Shown: piece by piece, positions 24,842 through 35,169 of the stretch | Numbering within the stretch: position 1 is the first letter of the stretch | Layout of the letters: each line of letters begins with the position of its first letter | NCBI RefSeq assembly: GCF_012844305.1 | Contig: NZ_JABANE010000041.1 | Location: 1 to 64,000 of the forward strand | DNA from: Flammeovirga aprica JL-4 | Lineage (GTDB): Bacteria > Bacteroidota > Bacteroidia > Cytophagales > Flammeovirgaceae | Length of the DNA stretch: 64,000 bases | Direction: 5' to 3' | Position numbers and translations under genes: made by a program | The notes under the pieces: generated by a model | The model's input: only the letters and a program-made list of their open reading frames with translations | The model's database searches: none | Told to the model about the DNA's origin: nothing

Positions 24842-27244
24842 ATGAAGGCGTACCTCACTACATTTTTATTTTTAGCTATTAATTTACTTAGCTTTGGAGG
24901 AGATAAAATAACTGTCAAAGGGCATGTTACTTCTCATAATGAACATATACCTTTTGCTACAATTTCAGTAAACGACGGTGAATTTGGAACATCGTCAGAC
25001 GAGACTGGGCATTTTCAAATCCAATTAGAAAAAGGAATTGAATATTCAATAATGATTTCTGCTGTAGGTTATTTACCAGTCACACAAAGTTTCAGAGCTA
25101 GAGGCGGGTCTGAAATTCACTTCGACTTAGAAAAAGACCTTCTACAATTAAATGAGGTGATTGTTTCAAGCAGTAGAAGAGAACAAAGCCGTAAGGAAAC
25201 ATCTGCAGTGGTTAATGTTGTGGGTAAAGAAATTTTTATGGCAAGTAACTCAAAAGTGGTTGCGGATGGATTAAACTTTGTTTCAGGAGCTAGAGTTGAA
25301 AATACATGTGGTAACTGTGGTGCAAGTGCTTTAAGATTAAATGGCCTTGAGGGACCTTACACTCAGATTTTGGTAGATAGCAGACCTGTTTTTAATGGTC
25401 TTGTAGGTGTTTATGGTTTAGAGCAGATTCCTGTGTCAATGGTTGATCAAGTAGAAGTTGTAAGAGGTGGAGGGTCTGTATTATTTGGTGCAAATGCTAT
25501 TGGCGGTACTGTAAATATTATTACTAAAGCGCCTCAATTCAACTCTTATGAAGTAGGTACTAACTTTGGTACAATTGATGGAAAATCAAACGACATCAAT
25601 ACTTATTTCAATACTTCTCTAGTTTCAAAAAATGACAAAACAGGAGCCTACATTTATGGTTCTTACAGACATAGAGATGCATGGAATGCCAACCCTAATG
25701 ATATTTGGTATCATGAAGACGACATCAATCAAGCAAACCCAATTAAAGATGATTTTTCACAATTGCCAGAATTAAAAACGGCTTCTATTGGTACTAAAGT
25801 TTATCATCAATTCAATGATCAAAATAAAATCACAGCAGATTTTAAATACTTGAATGAACATCGACGAGGTGGTAACAAATTAGATTTAGCACCACATGAA
25901 ACTGATATTACTGAAATGATTGATATGAACATCTTAGGAGGTAGTGTGAATTACGATTGGTTTAGCAAAGACAAGAAAACACATGTCAATGCCTATTCTA
26001 ATCTTCAATATGTCAATAGAGACAGTTATTACGGAGCAAACCAAGCTCCTGACGGATATGGTTTAACAACAGGTACAACTTACGTTGGAGGTGCACAAGT
26101 AAATAGAGATCTTGGTAAAATGTTCAATGCAAACACTTATTTTGTAGCAGGTGTTGAATACATTTTCGATAAAATTGAAGATCAGAAAAATGGTTATACT
26201 GATCCTGAAACAGGTGAAAAAGTAGGAAATGCTATCATTTCTGATCAAGAGTCTAGCACTATGGCGGTTTTTGCTCAAAATGAATGGAAAGGAAAAAAGC
26301 TTTCTGTACTAGTAGGAGCAAGAATGGATTATGTTCAAATTAATGACCTAGCAAACGCTGAAAATAATAAGAGTGTACCTGCTATTAACCCTAGAATCAA
26401 CTTAAAGTATAACTTAACAAAAGATATGCAAGTAAGAGGTGGTTTTGCTACAGGCTTTAGAGCACCTCAAATGTTCTCTGAAGATTTGCACGTTGAAGTA
26501 CAAGGAGGACAAGCGGTGAGAACTGTTTTAGATCCAGACTTAAAACCTGAAACTTCACTTTCTTATAATTTAGCGTGGGATTGGGAGAAGAAAATTGGTA
26601 ATATACAAACCTACTTCTTAGTTGAAGGTTTTCATACAAGAATCAAAGATAGATTTGATAACCAATTGACTGAACTTGACGATGGCACTTTAATCAATTA
26701 CAAGAGAAACTCCCTTTCTGATGCTGTAGTACAAGGTTTCAATATCGAAGCTAAAGTAGCCCCTTCTCAGAACTTAGATTTCCAAGCTGGCTTTACTATT
26801 CAGACTGCCCAATATGATGAAGAAAACCAATGGGGTGATGAAGAAACAAGTACTTCAAAATATATCCTAAGAACACCTAATCAGTACGGATCATTTACGA
26901 TGAATTACCGTCCTGCACAAAAATGGCAGACTTCACTGACTGGTGTTTATACTGGTAGTATGCACGTACCTTACATTCCTGGAGGTTTTGTAAACGGTGA
27001 ATTGACAACTGAAGAGGAGCTGATTAAAACAGAATCATTTATGGATATGAGTGTAAAAGTATCTTACACTACGAAATTGAGTAAGAATGCTAATATCCAA
27101 TTCGGTGGTGGGGTGAAGAATATTTTCAACCAAATGCAAGATCAATTTGTAAGTGGTCCTGATAAAGACGCAGCATTTGTATACGGTCCTATTACACCAA
27201 GAATGTTTTTCTTTGAAATTAAGATCGGTAATCTGCTGAATTAA
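24842..27244 (+). CDS. TonB-dependent outer-membrane receptor
   Basis: An 800-residue receptor for active uptake across the outer membrane. In order: a signal peptide (to about residue 19), a CarboxypepD_reg-like beta domain (KVKGHVTSHNEHIPFATISV through about 105), the TonB box region, a plug domain with the paired cysteines C156 and C159 in NTCGNCGAS, RLNGLEGPYTQILVDSRPV, VEVVRGGGSVLFGANAIGG, and a 22-strand barrel. GFRAPQMF and DPDLKPETS resemble the FRAP and NPDL signatures of haem and siderophore receptors. The ligand is not certain; haem, siderophore or another metal chelate is likely. Confidence 0.88.
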   Translation: MKAYLTTFLFLAINLLSFGGDKITVKGHVTSHNEHIPFATISVNDGEFGTSSDETGHFQIQLEKGIEYSIMISAVGYLPVTQSFRARGGSEIHFDLEKDLLQLNEVIVSSSRREQSRKETSAVVNVVGKEIFMASNSKVVADGLNFVSGARVENTCGNCGASALRLNGLEGPYTQILVDSRPVFNGLVGVYGLEQIPVSMVDQVEVVRGGGSVLFGANAIGGTVNIITKAPQFNSYEVGTNFGTIDGKSNDINTYFNTSLVSKNDKTGAYIYGSYRHRDAWNANPNDIWYHEDDINQANPIKDDFSQLPELKTASIGTKVYHQFNDQNKITADFKYLNEHRRGGNKLDLAPHETDITEMIDMNILGGSVNYDWFSKDKKTHVNAYSNLQYVNRDSYYGANQAPDGYGLTTGTTYVGGAQVNRDLGKMFNANTYFVAGVEYIFDKIEDQKNGYTDPETGEKVGNAIISDQESSTMAVFAQNEWKGKKLSVLVGARMDYVQINDLANAENNKSVPAINPRINLKYNLTKDMQVRGGFATGFRAPQMFSEDLHVEVQGGQAVRTVLDPDLKPETSLSYNLAWDWEKKIGNIQTYFLVEGFHTRIKDRFDNQLTELDDGTLINYKRNSLSDAVVQGFNIEAKVAPSQNLDFQAGFTIQTAQYDEENQWGDEETSTSKYILRTPNQYGSFTMNYRPAQKWQTSLTGVYTGSMHVPYIPGGFVNGELTTEEELIKTESFMDMSVKVSYTTKLSKNANIQFGGGVKNIFNQMQDQFVSGPDKDAAFVYGPITPRMFFFEIKIGNLLN

Positions 27245-27263
27245 TAGAAAAAATAGCTGACAC

Positions 27264-27302
27264 AAAAAGACCTTACCCTAGAAAAAGAGTAAGGTCTTTT
27301 TG
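27264..27302. terminator. bidirectional terminator after the TonB receptor
   Basis: AAAAAGACCTTAC (27264-27276) pairs with GTAAGGTCTTTTT (27289-27301). It lies 20 nt after the receptor stop and 24 nt beyond the TM2 gene stop on the other strand, with A/T tracts on both sides. Confidence 0.8.
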
Positions 27303-27325
27303 TTTATCTATATCAAGAGAAAAGC

Positions 27326-27556
27326 TTAATACTTCTCATACATCATCCTTTCCATTGCTGCTATATTTCCAGCTTTAAAATTGGCATCATCTACCATTCC
27401 ACCCACTAGGAATAAATCGATCATCCAACCTACTAAAAAGAATCCTCCGGTTAAAAGGTATAGGATGCCGGAAAACGATTTACCTAAATAAAAACGGTGA
27501 ATACCCAATACCCCAAAGAAAGCCCACAAGATATAGGCTACTAAACTTGATTTCAT
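27326..27556 (-). CDS. TM2 domain membrane protein
   Basis: The 76-residue protein is a standalone TM2 domain. A first helix (VAYILWAFFGVLGIHRFYLGK) is followed by a tight turn and a second helix (GILYLLTGGFFLVGWMIDLFLV), with the family signature GIHRFYLGK at about residues 17-25. Such proteins are small inner-membrane proteins of unknown role. It has its own terminator and is followed upstream on the same strand by the barrel gene, 74 bp away. Confidence 0.85.
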   Translation of the reverse strand: MKSSLVAYILWAFFGVLGIHRFYLGKSFSGILYLLTGGFFLVGWMIDLFLVGGMVDDANFKAGNIAAMERMMYEKY

Positions 27557-27630
27557 TTTCTGTATATTTTAATTAATTGACACTTATTATATAATACGTT
27601 TTTCAATAAGCTTTGTTACATTAATTCCAA

Positions 27631-28233
27631 TTATCTTTCAATGAAACCAAGGTTTATGGCAGCTCTAAATTCTAAACTGTTATACTCTGCTGAGACATTA
27701 CCGATTTCTGTATTTTTAAATTCTAAGTTAGGAACGATGTGGTATAGTGCTGCTAATTGAAACCACCCAAGATCAACTCCTACTTCAGGAGAGAAACCTA
27801 TACTTGATGCTTCTGGTAAATTAGCTACATCAAACTCAGGATTAGGATCAGCGGCGTTAAACTTACCAGGTACAATGGTATACTTCCCAACACCTAAACC
27901 GACAAATGGTCTAATCGAACTTTCTCCGAAATGGTACAATACTTTACCTGAGATATTTCGCATTGCAGTCGCTTCAAAATTTTTGCTATCTATTTTACTA
28001 GGTGCTAATACACCAATAGTACCTTCATACTCTGCTCCTATTGATAGCTTTGGTGTTATATTGTAATAAGCATTTAAAAAGAAATTCCCACCGACACCAC
28101 TATAATCGGTTTGATTTTTCTTTGCATACATTCCGGAAATACCTCCTCCAAAACCAACTGATATTAATTTATCCTGTGCAAAAGATGTTAAGCTTATGAT
28201 TGATAATAATAAGATGAATGTTAACTTTTTCAT
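27631..28233 (-). CDS. outer-membrane beta-barrel protein, 200 residues
   Basis: This resembles the small OmpA/PorT-like barrels common in Bacteroidota. A signal peptide ends near TSFAQ (residue 20), and an eight-strand alternation follows: LISVGFGGGISGMY, NFFLNAYYNITPKLSIGAEYEG, VLYHFGESSIRPFVGLGVGKY, FSPEVGVDLGWFQLAALYHI and LEFRAAINLGF at the C-terminus. The C-terminal strand fits a Bam substrate. The function is unknown. It is monocistronic or shares a transcript with the TM2 gene. Confidence 0.8.
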   Translation of the reverse strand: MKKLTFILLLSIISLTSFAQDKLISVGFGGGISGMYAKKNQTDYSGVGGNFFLNAYYNITPKLSIGAEYEGTIGVLAPSKIDSKNFEATAMRNISGKVLYHFGESSIRPFVGLGVGKYTIVPGKFNAADPNPEFDVANLPEASSIGFSPEVGVDLGWFQLAALYHIVPNLEFKNTEIGNVSAEYNSLEFRAAINLGFIER

Positions 28234-28343
28234 GATTGATAAAATTAGGTTAGTAGTAAACTCTTACTATTATACGTTTTCAATCAGGATAAGTCTTTAA
28301 AGTTATTTTAACAAACCTCAATTACCTTTAAAGTATTTAAACA

Positions 28344-28376
28344 GAAAAAGGGCTAAACACTAAGTGCTTAACCCTT
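28344..28376 (-). terminator. terminator of the sdhCAB operon
   Basis: On the minus strand AAGGGTTAAGCAC pairs with GTGTTTAGCCCTT over 13 bp (two G-U pairs) around a 3- to 7-nt loop and runs into a T-tract. It lies about 23 nt after the sdhB stop. Confidence 0.8.
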
Positions 28377-28398
28377 CCAATATAACTAAACGTTAAAA

Positions 28399-29178
28399 TT
28401 AGTTCTGATAATCAGTCTCGTTACCTGAGAATGATGCACGAGTGAATTCTCTGTTCAATCTTGCGATATGAGAAATAGAGATTTCTTTCGGACATACAGC
28501 CTCACATGCACCTGTGTTAGTACAAGCACCGAAACCTTCAGCATCATGTTGCTCTACCATTGCGATAGCACGACGCTTACGCTCTGCACCACCTTGAGGT
28601 AATAAAGCTAACTGAGATACTTTCGCTGAAGTGAATAGCATTGCTGAAGCATTTTTACATGCAGCAACACAAGCACCACAACCGATACACTGCGCAGCAT
28701 CCATTGCCTCATCCGCTACTGTTTTAGGGATAGCAATTTCGTTTGCGTCAGGTACGCCACCAGTAGATACTGTAACGTAACCACCAGCTTGCATGATTCT
28801 ATCAAAAGAAGTACGGTCTACAACCAAATCTTTCAATACTGGGAATGCAGAAGCTCTCCAAGGCTCAACAACGATAGTTTCACCATCACTGAAAGTACGC
28901 ATATGCAACTGACAAGTAGTGATACCATGCTTAGGTCCGTGAGGCTTACCATTGATATATAATGAACACATACCACAAATACCTTCACGACAATCGTGAT
29001 CGAAGTGGATAGGATCGTTACCTTTCTTTAATTCGTTCTCGTTAAGAACGTCTAGCATTTCTAGGAATGACATATCAACTGATACATCATTTACTTCATA
29101 CGACTCAAATTTACCCGGCTTGTTTTCACCAGCCTGACGCCAAATTTTAAGTTTTATATTAATTGTTTTTCCTGCCAT
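28399..29178 (-). CDS. sdhB: succinate dehydrogenase/fumarate reductase iron-sulfur subunit
   Basis: SdhB carries electrons from the flavoprotein to the membrane subunit through three iron-sulfur clusters. The 259-residue protein shows the [2Fe-2S] ligands in CREGICGMC plus a later Cys in ITTCQL, then [11 protein letters not shown] and [15 protein letters not shown] for the [4Fe-4S] and [3Fe-4S] clusters. ATG 29178 ([13 protein letters not shown]) is preferred over an ATG nine bases upstream, which is also possible. It follows sdhA after 89 bp and ends the operon. Confidence 0.95.
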   Translation of the reverse strand: MAGKTINIKLKIWRQAGENKPGKFESYEVNDVSVDMSFLEMLDVLNENELKKGNDPIHFDHDCREGICGMCSLYINGKPHGPKHGITTCQLHMRTFSDGETIVVEPWRASAFPVLKDLVVDRTSFDRIMQAGGYVTVSTGGVPDANEIAIPKTVADEAMDAAQCIGCGACVAACKNASAMLFTSAKVSQLALLPQGGAERKRRAIAMVEQHDAEGFGACTNTGACEAVCPKEISISHIARLNREFTRASFSGNETDYQN

Positions 29179-29267
29179 GATCTTCAAATTGTAGGTGTTA
29201 GTTTGCTAACAACCTGTTTGTTGATTTTGTTTGAAGAAGAGTTGAGTCGCCCCAACTCTTCGATAAA

Positions 29268-31196
29268 TTACTTGTAAGAACGTTGCGTTAACTTCACGTT
29301 TTCGAATACAAGGTCTTCCTTAGTTAATGAAGGATCTTTACCTTCTCCTTCATAACCCCAAGCTGCAACATACGAGAACTCTTCGTCCTGACGTAATGCC
29401 TCACCTTCTTCAGTTTGTGATTCTTCACGGAAGTGACCACCACAAGACTCTGAACGGTTGTGTGCGTCGATTACCATCAACTCACCTAATTCTAAGAAGT
29501 CTTCTAAACGTAATGCTTTCTCAAGCGTCATGTTTAATTCTTCATTAGCACCGATTACTTTCAAGTCTTTGTTGAACTCTTTACGTAATTCTTGGATCAT
29601 ACCACGAGCTTTCTCCAAACCTTCTTTATTACGTGACATACCACAGTATTCCCACATGATGTGGCCTAATTTCTTGTGGATGTCGTCAGGAGTTTGGTTA
29701 CCCTTGATATTTAATAATTTATCGATTCTTGCTTGCGCTTCTTTTTCAGCTTGAGCAAAAGCAGGATTTGATTTATCAACAGCTTGACCTAATGGAAGTG
29801 TTGCAATGTAATCACCAATTGTGTAAGGGATTACGAAGTAACCGTCCGCTAAACCTTGCATTAATGCTGATGCACCTAAACGGTTAGCACCGTGATCAGA
29901 GAAGTTCGCCTCTCCTAATGCATAAAGACCAGGAACGTTAGTTGATAAATTGTAATCTACCCAAAGACCACCCATTGTATAGTGAACGGCAGGATAAATC
30001 ATCATTGGCATCTCATAAGGATTGTCAGCAGTAATTTGCTTGTACATGTCAAACAAGTTACCATACTTCGCCTCGATTGTTTTCTGTCCATCACGCTTGA
30101 TTGCATCAGCGAAATCTAAGAATACAGCAAGACCAGTAACACCAACACCTCTTCCTTCGTCACATACCATCTTCGCGTTACGAGATGCTACGTCACGAGG
30201 TACTAAGTTACCGAATGAAGGATATCTTCTTTCTAAGTAGTAATCTCTTTCTGATTCTGGAAGTTTCACAGCTTCAGCAGCAGTGATCTTCGCATGTTTT
30301 TTATCTTTTGGAACCCAAACACGACCATCGTTACGTAATGACTCTGACATCAACGTTAATTTCGATTGGTAATCACCGTGTACAGGAATACAAGTAGGGT
30401 GAATTTGCGTGAAACAAGGGTTAGCAAACTTAGCTCCTTTCTTGTAAGCTCTCCAAGCAGCAGAACCATTTGAAGCCATTGCGTTTGTAGAAAGGAAGAA
30501 TACGTTACCGTAACCACCAGTACAAAGCAATACAGCGTGACCTGCGTGAGACTCAACTTTACCAGTTACTAAATCACGAGTTACAATACCTTTAGCAGCA
30601 CCGTCGATAGTTACTACGTCAAGCATTTCTTTACGTGTGTGCATTTTTACTTTACCAGTGTTCACCATTTTAGTCAACGCTGAGTAAGCACCTAATAGTA
30701 ATTGTTGTCCAGTTTGACCACGAGCGTAGAACGTACGGGATACTTGAGCACCACCGAATGAACGGTTGTCCAATAACCCACCGTAATCACGAGCGAATGG
30801 TACACCTTGAGCAACACATTGGTCAATAATTTCTGTAGATACTTCCGCTAAACGGTGAACGTTTGCTTCACGTGATCTATAGTCACCACCTTTAATTGTA
30901 TCGTAGAATAAACGGAAAACTGAGTCACCGTCATTTTGATAGTTTTTAGCGGCGTTGATACCACCTTGTGCTGCAATTGAGTGAGCACGACGAGGTGAAT
31001 CTTGGAAACAGAACGCGTCTACATTGTATCCTAATTCTGCTAAAGTTGCAGCAGCTGATGCTCCTGCTAAACCTGTACCTACGACAATGATATTGAATTT
31101 TCTCTTGTTCGCAGGGTTAACAAGTTTTACGTTGAATTTATGTTTTTCCCACTTCTCGGCTAATGGGCCTGCAGGGATTTTTGATTCTAATGACAT
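29268..31196 (-). CDS. sdhA: succinate dehydrogenase/fumarate reductase flavoprotein subunit
   Basis: The catalytic subunit of complex II, 642 residues. It has the N-terminal FAD Rossmann motif ([19 protein letters not shown], about residues 38-56), the histidine for covalent FAD in [12 protein letters not shown], the substrate-site region of the fumarate reductase class, and [16 protein letters not shown]. Length and the C-terminal FEDL-type tail match the Bacteroidota and Campylobacterota enzymes that pair with a single five-helix cytochrome b. Reading frames on the opposite strand within it are shadows. Confidence 0.96.
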   Translation of the reverse strand: MSLESKIPAGPLAEKWEKHKFNVKLVNPANKRKFNIIVVGTGLAGASAAATLAELGYNVDAFCFQDSPRRAHSIAAQGGINAAKNYQNDGDSVFRLFYDTIKGGDYRSREANVHRLAEVSTEIIDQCVAQGVPFARDYGGLLDNRSFGGAQVSRTFYARGQTGQQLLLGAYSALTKMVNTGKVKMHTRKEMLDVVTIDGAAKGIVTRDLVTGKVESHAGHAVLLCTGGYGNVFFLSTNAMASNGSAAWRAYKKGAKFANPCFTQIHPTCIPVHGDYQSKLTLMSESLRNDGRVWVPKDKKHAKITAAEAVKLPESERDYYLERRYPSFGNLVPRDVASRNAKMVCDEGRGVGVTGLAVFLDFADAIKRDGQKTIEAKYGNLFDMYKQITADNPYEMPMMIYPAVHYTMGGLWVDYNLSTNVPGLYALGEANFSDHGANRLGASALMQGLADGYFVIPYTIGDYIATLPLGQAVDKSNPAFAQAEKEAQARIDKLLNIKGNQTPDDIHKKLGHIMWEYCGMSRNKEGLEKARGMIQELRKEFNKDLKVIGANEELNMTLEKALRLEDFLELGELMVIDAHNRSESCGGHFREESQTEEGEALRQDEEFSYVAAWGYEGEGKDPSLTKEDLVFENVKLTQRSYK

Positions 31197-31262
31197 TCTA
31201 TTCTATATTTTAATGTTATTGATTAATAACTCTGTAATGTTTTGTTTTGAAAAGTTGTTTTA

Positions 31263-31940
31263 TTAACTGTTCAAAAACATTACAACTGGAATTGCTCCAA
31301 ATAATACTGGAACGATAATAGAATATGCTTTACCTAAGAAAGCGATAATTGGAGTGTATCTCTTATTATTTAATCCTAATGTTTGGAAAGCACTTGCAAA
31401 GCCATGCCATAAGTGGAATGCTAATACAAACATAGAAATTACGTAAGCTGCAACAATCATTGGATTAGCATAAGATACTGCTACTACAGAATAAAGGTCT
31501 TTCATCACCACACCATCAATAGTTGTAGTTGAAATTTCACCTCTTAATTCGTGCATCACTGCCCAGTATTGAGCTAAGTGAACCACTAAGAATACTGCGA
31601 TTACAGATCCTAAAACTCCCATGTACTTTGATACTTGAGAACCGTCTTTGTTTGTTACTTTGTAAGCTTCTCCGCCTCTAGCCTTTTTGTTTTGCGCAGT
31701 TAAAATAATTGCGTAAACAATGTGAGCTAAGAAGAATAATTTAAAAACGTTTGCTACTACTTGTACTAAAGGGTTAGTAGACATAAAGTGAGCGTACATG
31801 TTAAAAGCATCAGCTTTTCCCATTAATAACGTCATGTTACCAGACACGTGTCCGGCTAAGAATAAGATGAGTAAAATACCTGAGAGAGACATCATAATCT
31901 TTCTCCCGATTGTACTACTCAACGATTTCTGCCAACTCAT
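31263..31940 (-). CDS. sdhC: succinate dehydrogenase cytochrome b subunit
   Basis: The 225-residue membrane anchor oxidises or reduces the quinone and binds two haems. Five hydrophobic segments can be counted, with histidines in AGHVSGN, FFLAHIVYA, VVHLAQYW and FHLWHGFA as likely haem ligands. This is the single-subunit type B anchor, so there is no sdhD. It heads sdhC-A-B, 66 bp before sdhA, and has a well-spaced promoter at 31998-32028. Confidence 0.92.
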   Translation of the reverse strand: MSWQKSLSSTIGRKIMMSLSGILLILFLAGHVSGNMTLLMGKADAFNMYAHFMSTNPLVQVVANVFKLFFLAHIVYAIILTAQNKKARGGEAYKVTNKDGSQVSKYMGVLGSVIAVFLVVHLAQYWAVMHELRGEISTTTIDGVVMKDLYSVVAVSYANPMIVAAYVISMFVLAFHLWHGFASAFQTLGLNNKRYTPIIAFLGKAYSIIVPVLFGAIPVVMFLNS

Positions 31941-31997
31941 AAAAATTAACGTTTAGATAAATATTGTGGTGAGATAGTTCTCTAATTTATTTCGTTG

Positions 31998-32028
31998 CAA
32001 AATTATACCTCAACTAAAACAGATACAA
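31998..32028 (-). promoter_or_regulatory. Bacteroidota-type promoter of sdhCAB
   Basis: On the minus strand TTG (complement of 32026-32028), a 20-nt spacer and TAATTTTG (complement of 31998-32005) match the consensus. Predicted start is near 31991, giving a leader of about 50 nt. Confidence 0.55.
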
Positions 32029-32238
32029 TAATCGTGGTCAGCAGAACCTTATTTTGAATAAATCTAAACAACACAAACAGTTCACTTTCTGCTCTCTTTT
32101 TTAAATCTATATAACACTGAATAACAACATTATACAAACCTGTGAATAAGATTTAATAGTCAGCAAGACACTTGTAAAAGTAAAATGTTTCCTTTAAAAG
32201 GAAACAAAAGTCATCTTTTCAAATTAATGTAAATGCAT

Positions 32239-32276
32239 AAAAAAAGGCTACGAATTTTCGCCAATTCATAACCTTT
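32239..32276 (-). terminator. terminator of ispE
   Basis: On the minus strand AAAGGTTATGAATT pairs with AATTCGTAGCCTTT (two mismatches) around a 6-nt loop and runs into seven T residues. It lies about 24 nt after the ispE stop. Confidence 0.7.
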
Positions 32277-32299
32277 CATTAAATTACTATATTTTACCT

Positions 32300-33109
32300 T
32301 TATGATTCTAACATCCCAACCCAAGTGGTAAAGGCTGAAAAGTTCGTTTCAACGGGTTTAGTTTCAAAAATTCCAAAAAGAGTGGAACCCGAGCCAGTCA
32401 TACTAGCATACATTGCTCCTTCCTCATACAATTGTTCCTTTATCTCTTTTATCTGCGGATAATTTTTAAAGATGCCTTGCTCAAAATCATTATTGACTTT
32501 CTCCTTCCAAACTGCCACTTCACCTTCTACCACCTTTTTTAAGTCCTCTTCTAATTCCATTGGAACTACTCCTGAGTAAGCTTCTTTCGTTGAGATATGA
32601 ATATTAGGATTGACCATCATGATCCATTTCCCTGAAAGGGATAAATCAATTTTAGAAAACACTTCTCCTCGACCTGTTACCCACAGTGGGTTATTGGTAA
32701 TGAAAAATGGACAATCACTTCCTAACTCCAAAGCGTATTCTTCTAGTTTTTCAACAGATAGATTTAATTCAAAAATATCATTCAACATTTTTAAAGCATA
32801 GGCACCATCAGCAGAACCTCCACCAAGTCCTGCTCCGATGGGAATAGCTTTATACAAATGCATTGCTACAGGTGAGATATCATAATCTTTTTTTAATAAG
32901 TGATAAGCCTTTAAACATAAATTACCCTCAGCATCTCCAGGAATATCAATACCTGTGCTCGAAAAGGACAATTCATCACTAGGCACAATTTCTAATACAT
33001 CAGTCCATCCTATAGGATAAAAACATGATGCGATATCATGGTACCCATCTTCTCGTTTGTTTGTTATGGCTAAACCAATATTAATTTTAGCGTTTGGAAA
33101 GGAAATCAT
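32300..33109 (-). CDS. ispE: 4-diphosphocytidyl-2-C-methyl-D-erythritol kinase
   Basis: IspE is a GHMP kinase that phosphorylates CDP-ME in the methylerythritol phosphate route to isoprenoids. At 269 residues it is of normal length. Motifs seen are the opening FPNAKINIGLAITNKREDGYH, the ATP-binding loop PIGAGLGGGSADGA (about residues 88-101) and the C-terminal ASMTGSGSTLFGIF. It appears monocistronic, lying between the sodium symporter gene and sdhC on the same strand, each with its own signals. Confidence 0.95.
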   Translation of the reverse strand: MISFPNAKINIGLAITNKREDGYHDIASCFYPIGWTDVLEIVPSDELSFSSTGIDIPGDAEGNLCLKAYHLLKKDYDISPVAMHLYKAIPIGAGLGGGSADGAYALKMLNDIFELNLSVEKLEEYALELGSDCPFFITNNPLWVTGRGEVFSKIDLSLSGKWIMMVNPNIHISTKEAYSGVVPMELEEDLKKVVEGEVAVWKEKVNNDFEQGIFKNYPQIKEIKEQLYEEGAMYASMTGSGSTLFGIFETKPVETNFSAFTTWVGMLES

Positions 33110-33177
33110 TATTCAATTGACGATTGTAGTTTTACTTGGAACAACGAAGTTACGAATTGAAATGATTAATCTATACG

Positions 33178-34659
33178 TTACTTGACGAATTTTCTGTATA
33201 ACCAATTATTAAAAATCAAGCCTACTACAATTACCCCTCCCCACTGCGTTACAATTGTAGCATTCGAATACACATCAAAGAAGTTCCATTTTCCATCTTC
33301 TGTAAACCACGGCGATGCACTATACCCTTGGGACATCCACCACCAGACTAAAAATAAACCAATCCCAATATTCAAATACATTGCTGATTTATAGAGTACG
33401 GTTGGTATAATAATACTGGAATCCTTATCAATATATTCTTCCTTGAATTTTTGGATTCCATTTTTTTGAACCGCAAAATTGATAAACAAACCTGAAATCA
33501 AAAGTCCAAGTCCCCATACCCAATCTTGATTGGAAAAGAAATCCAATGAAATCGCTGAAGGCATCCCTAAGGCAATACATAAAACTGCTGTAATAATACT
33601 CGCTTTAGTTCTCTTAAATTCTAAATCTGTAAATGTCTTAATACATAGTTCTATCATGCTGATCAATGAACTGAACGCCGCCATTGTGAATGCAATAAAG
33701 AAAATCACTCCTAAAAACTCTCCATAAGGAATCTTAGCAAATAATAATGGAATGATAGTAAAAGTCAATGCTGTGTTTCCTGATTGTAAATAAGAAATGG
33801 CTTGGGCATCATCAGAAGCAATTGCAAATACGGCAGGAAGAATGGCAATACCGGCTATTAAGGACGCTACATTATTTCCGATTCCACTGACTAATATATT
33901 AAAAGTCACATCTTCTTTTTCTCTAGAATAAGACGCAATTGTGAGCATCAAACCCCATCCTGCTCCGGTACTCCATGCTGACTGTGTTACAGCTTCGATC
34001 CACACTTTTGAATTAAAAAACAATGCAGGATCTATATGAAACATGTACTGCAGTCCTTTCGGTCCGTTTTCTGTCGAAAGTGCCACGGCAGCTACTAACA
34101 GCATTAAGAAAAGTAGTGAAGGAATCAATATCTTATTTACTCTTTCTAAACCTTGTTGTATTCCTTGGTAAAGCATAAAAACAGCAAAAATCACTACTCC
34201 AATATGAAGTATCACTGTCAGCACGCTCCCATTTGCTACACTCTGCCAATACTGATCTAAGAAACTTTGATTAAGGTTTTCAAGTGCTGTTGTATTATCT
34301 AATAAGGCAGCTGAAAGACCTACATACCTCAAACCCCAAGCAGTCACCACTGAATAATAAAATGTGATACCTAAAGTACAGACTGTAATGAAAAATCCCA
34401 TCCAAGTATACTTTTTTCCTGCCGCTTGAGCAAAGGAAGCAATCACTCCTTGTTTAAACTTTTTTCCGATAGAAAACTCTGAAAGTAAAATTGGAATTGA
34501 CCATATAAATAAGAATAAAAACCATAGAATGATAAATGTTCCGCCATACTGCCCTGCCAAACGTGGAAACCTCCATAAGTTCCCTGCTCCAATAGCCATT
34601 CCTAATGAAGCTAAAATTACACCCCATTTACTACTGAATTGTTCAACATTTTCTTTCAT
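33178..34659 (-). CDS. sodium-dependent symporter, neurotransmitter:sodium symporter (SNF) family
   Basis: A LeuT-fold Na+-coupled importer, probably of amino acids or similar small molecules, with 493 residues and about 11-12 membrane helices. The first helix has the hallmark LASLGMAIGAGNLWRFPRLAGQYGG, followed by IPILLSEFSIGKKFKQG. TM6 and TM8 regions (SAWSTGAGWGLMLTIASY and AFTMAAFSSLISMIELC) carry the expected unwound-helix and sodium-site serines. The gene stands alone and its substrate is unknown. Confidence 0.9.
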   Translation of the reverse strand: MKENVEQFSSKWGVILASLGMAIGAGNLWRFPRLAGQYGGTFIILWFLFLFIWSIPILLSEFSIGKKFKQGVIASFAQAAGKKYTWMGFFITVCTLGITFYYSVVTAWGLRYVGLSAALLDNTTALENLNQSFLDQYWQSVANGSVLTVILHIGVVIFAVFMLYQGIQQGLERVNKILIPSLLFLMLLVAAVALSTENGPKGLQYMFHIDPALFFNSKVWIEAVTQSAWSTGAGWGLMLTIASYSREKEDVTFNILVSGIGNNVASLIAGIAILPAVFAIASDDAQAISYLQSGNTALTFTIIPLLFAKIPYGEFLGVIFFIAFTMAAFSSLISMIELCIKTFTDLEFKRTKASIITAVLCIALGMPSAISLDFFSNQDWVWGLGLLISGLFINFAVQKNGIQKFKEEYIDKDSSIIIPTVLYKSAMYLNIGIGLFLVWWWMSQGYSASPWFTEDGKWNFFDVYSNATIVTQWGGVIVVGLIFNNWLYRKFVK

Positions 34660-34762
34660 AGTCTCGTTTGTTTATTATGGTTTACCTCACTAATGATTAA
34701 ATTAGGTTGAGTTTAAGTAAAGTTTAAGGCTCCAAGTTAAAAAATAAAATTTAAGGATAGAG

Positions 34763-35164
34763 ATGATTGACTCCATTAAGTATTACATCAAAACATATAT
34801 AAGTATAAGATATGGTTTAGCCGGTGCACTTTTTTTAGGTGTATTAGTTTTTGGCATTAATTATTATGATGCTCAATCCATCCCTTTGGCCACAACTGCC
34901 GCATTAAAACAAAGTGCCTATACATTCCTTTTTGGTGGCTATGTATCGGCACTTTGTGAAAGATATACCTCGAAAGGTGAATTTATAAAAGGGGTTTTAA
35001 TCCCATCATGTATTGCTATTCTTGCAACTTATACTGTTCATTCCTTTAAGGGAACTCCTAATCCGGAATTATCCACAGTTCCAACGCTTATTTTTGCTCC
35101 TTTAGGTTTTCTATTTATAGCAAAAAACAAAAAGAAAGAACTACAGCATAAAAATGAATCCTAA
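34763..35164 (+). CDS. membrane protein of unknown function, 133 residues
   Basis: I do not recognise a family. The protein has three to four hydrophobic segments (about residues 19-35, 45-62, 73-93 and 104-120) and a basic C-terminus (AKNKKKELQHKNE). It resembles small integral inner-membrane proteins with a pseudo-repeated layout: FLGVLVFGINYYD and FLFGGYVSALCERYTSKGEFIKG. It is divergent from the symporter gene and convergent with the SUMF1-domain gene, whose stop is 5 bp away. Confidence 0.65.
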   Translation: MIDSIKYYIKTYISIRYGLAGALFLGVLVFGINYYDAQSIPLATTAALKQSAYTFLFGGYVSALCERYTSKGEFIKGVLIPSCIAILATYTVHSFKGTPNPELSTVPTLIFAPLGFLFIAKNKKKELQHKNES

Positions 35165-35169
35165 TGTCT

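Larger units (their letters stand above)
31941..32299. other. intergenic region between sdhC and ispE
   Basis: This 359-bp gap contains the sdh promoter (31998-32028), a perfect 21-bp palindrome (TGTTTCCTTT-A-AAAGGAAACA, 32186-32206) and the ispE terminator (32239-32276). It has no reading frame of note and no tRNA. Confidence 0.55.

Noticed and set aside
29327-30240. Three frames on the plus strand inside sdhA
   Set aside because: They lie opposite a well-conserved enzyme gene and show no signal, domain or promoter.
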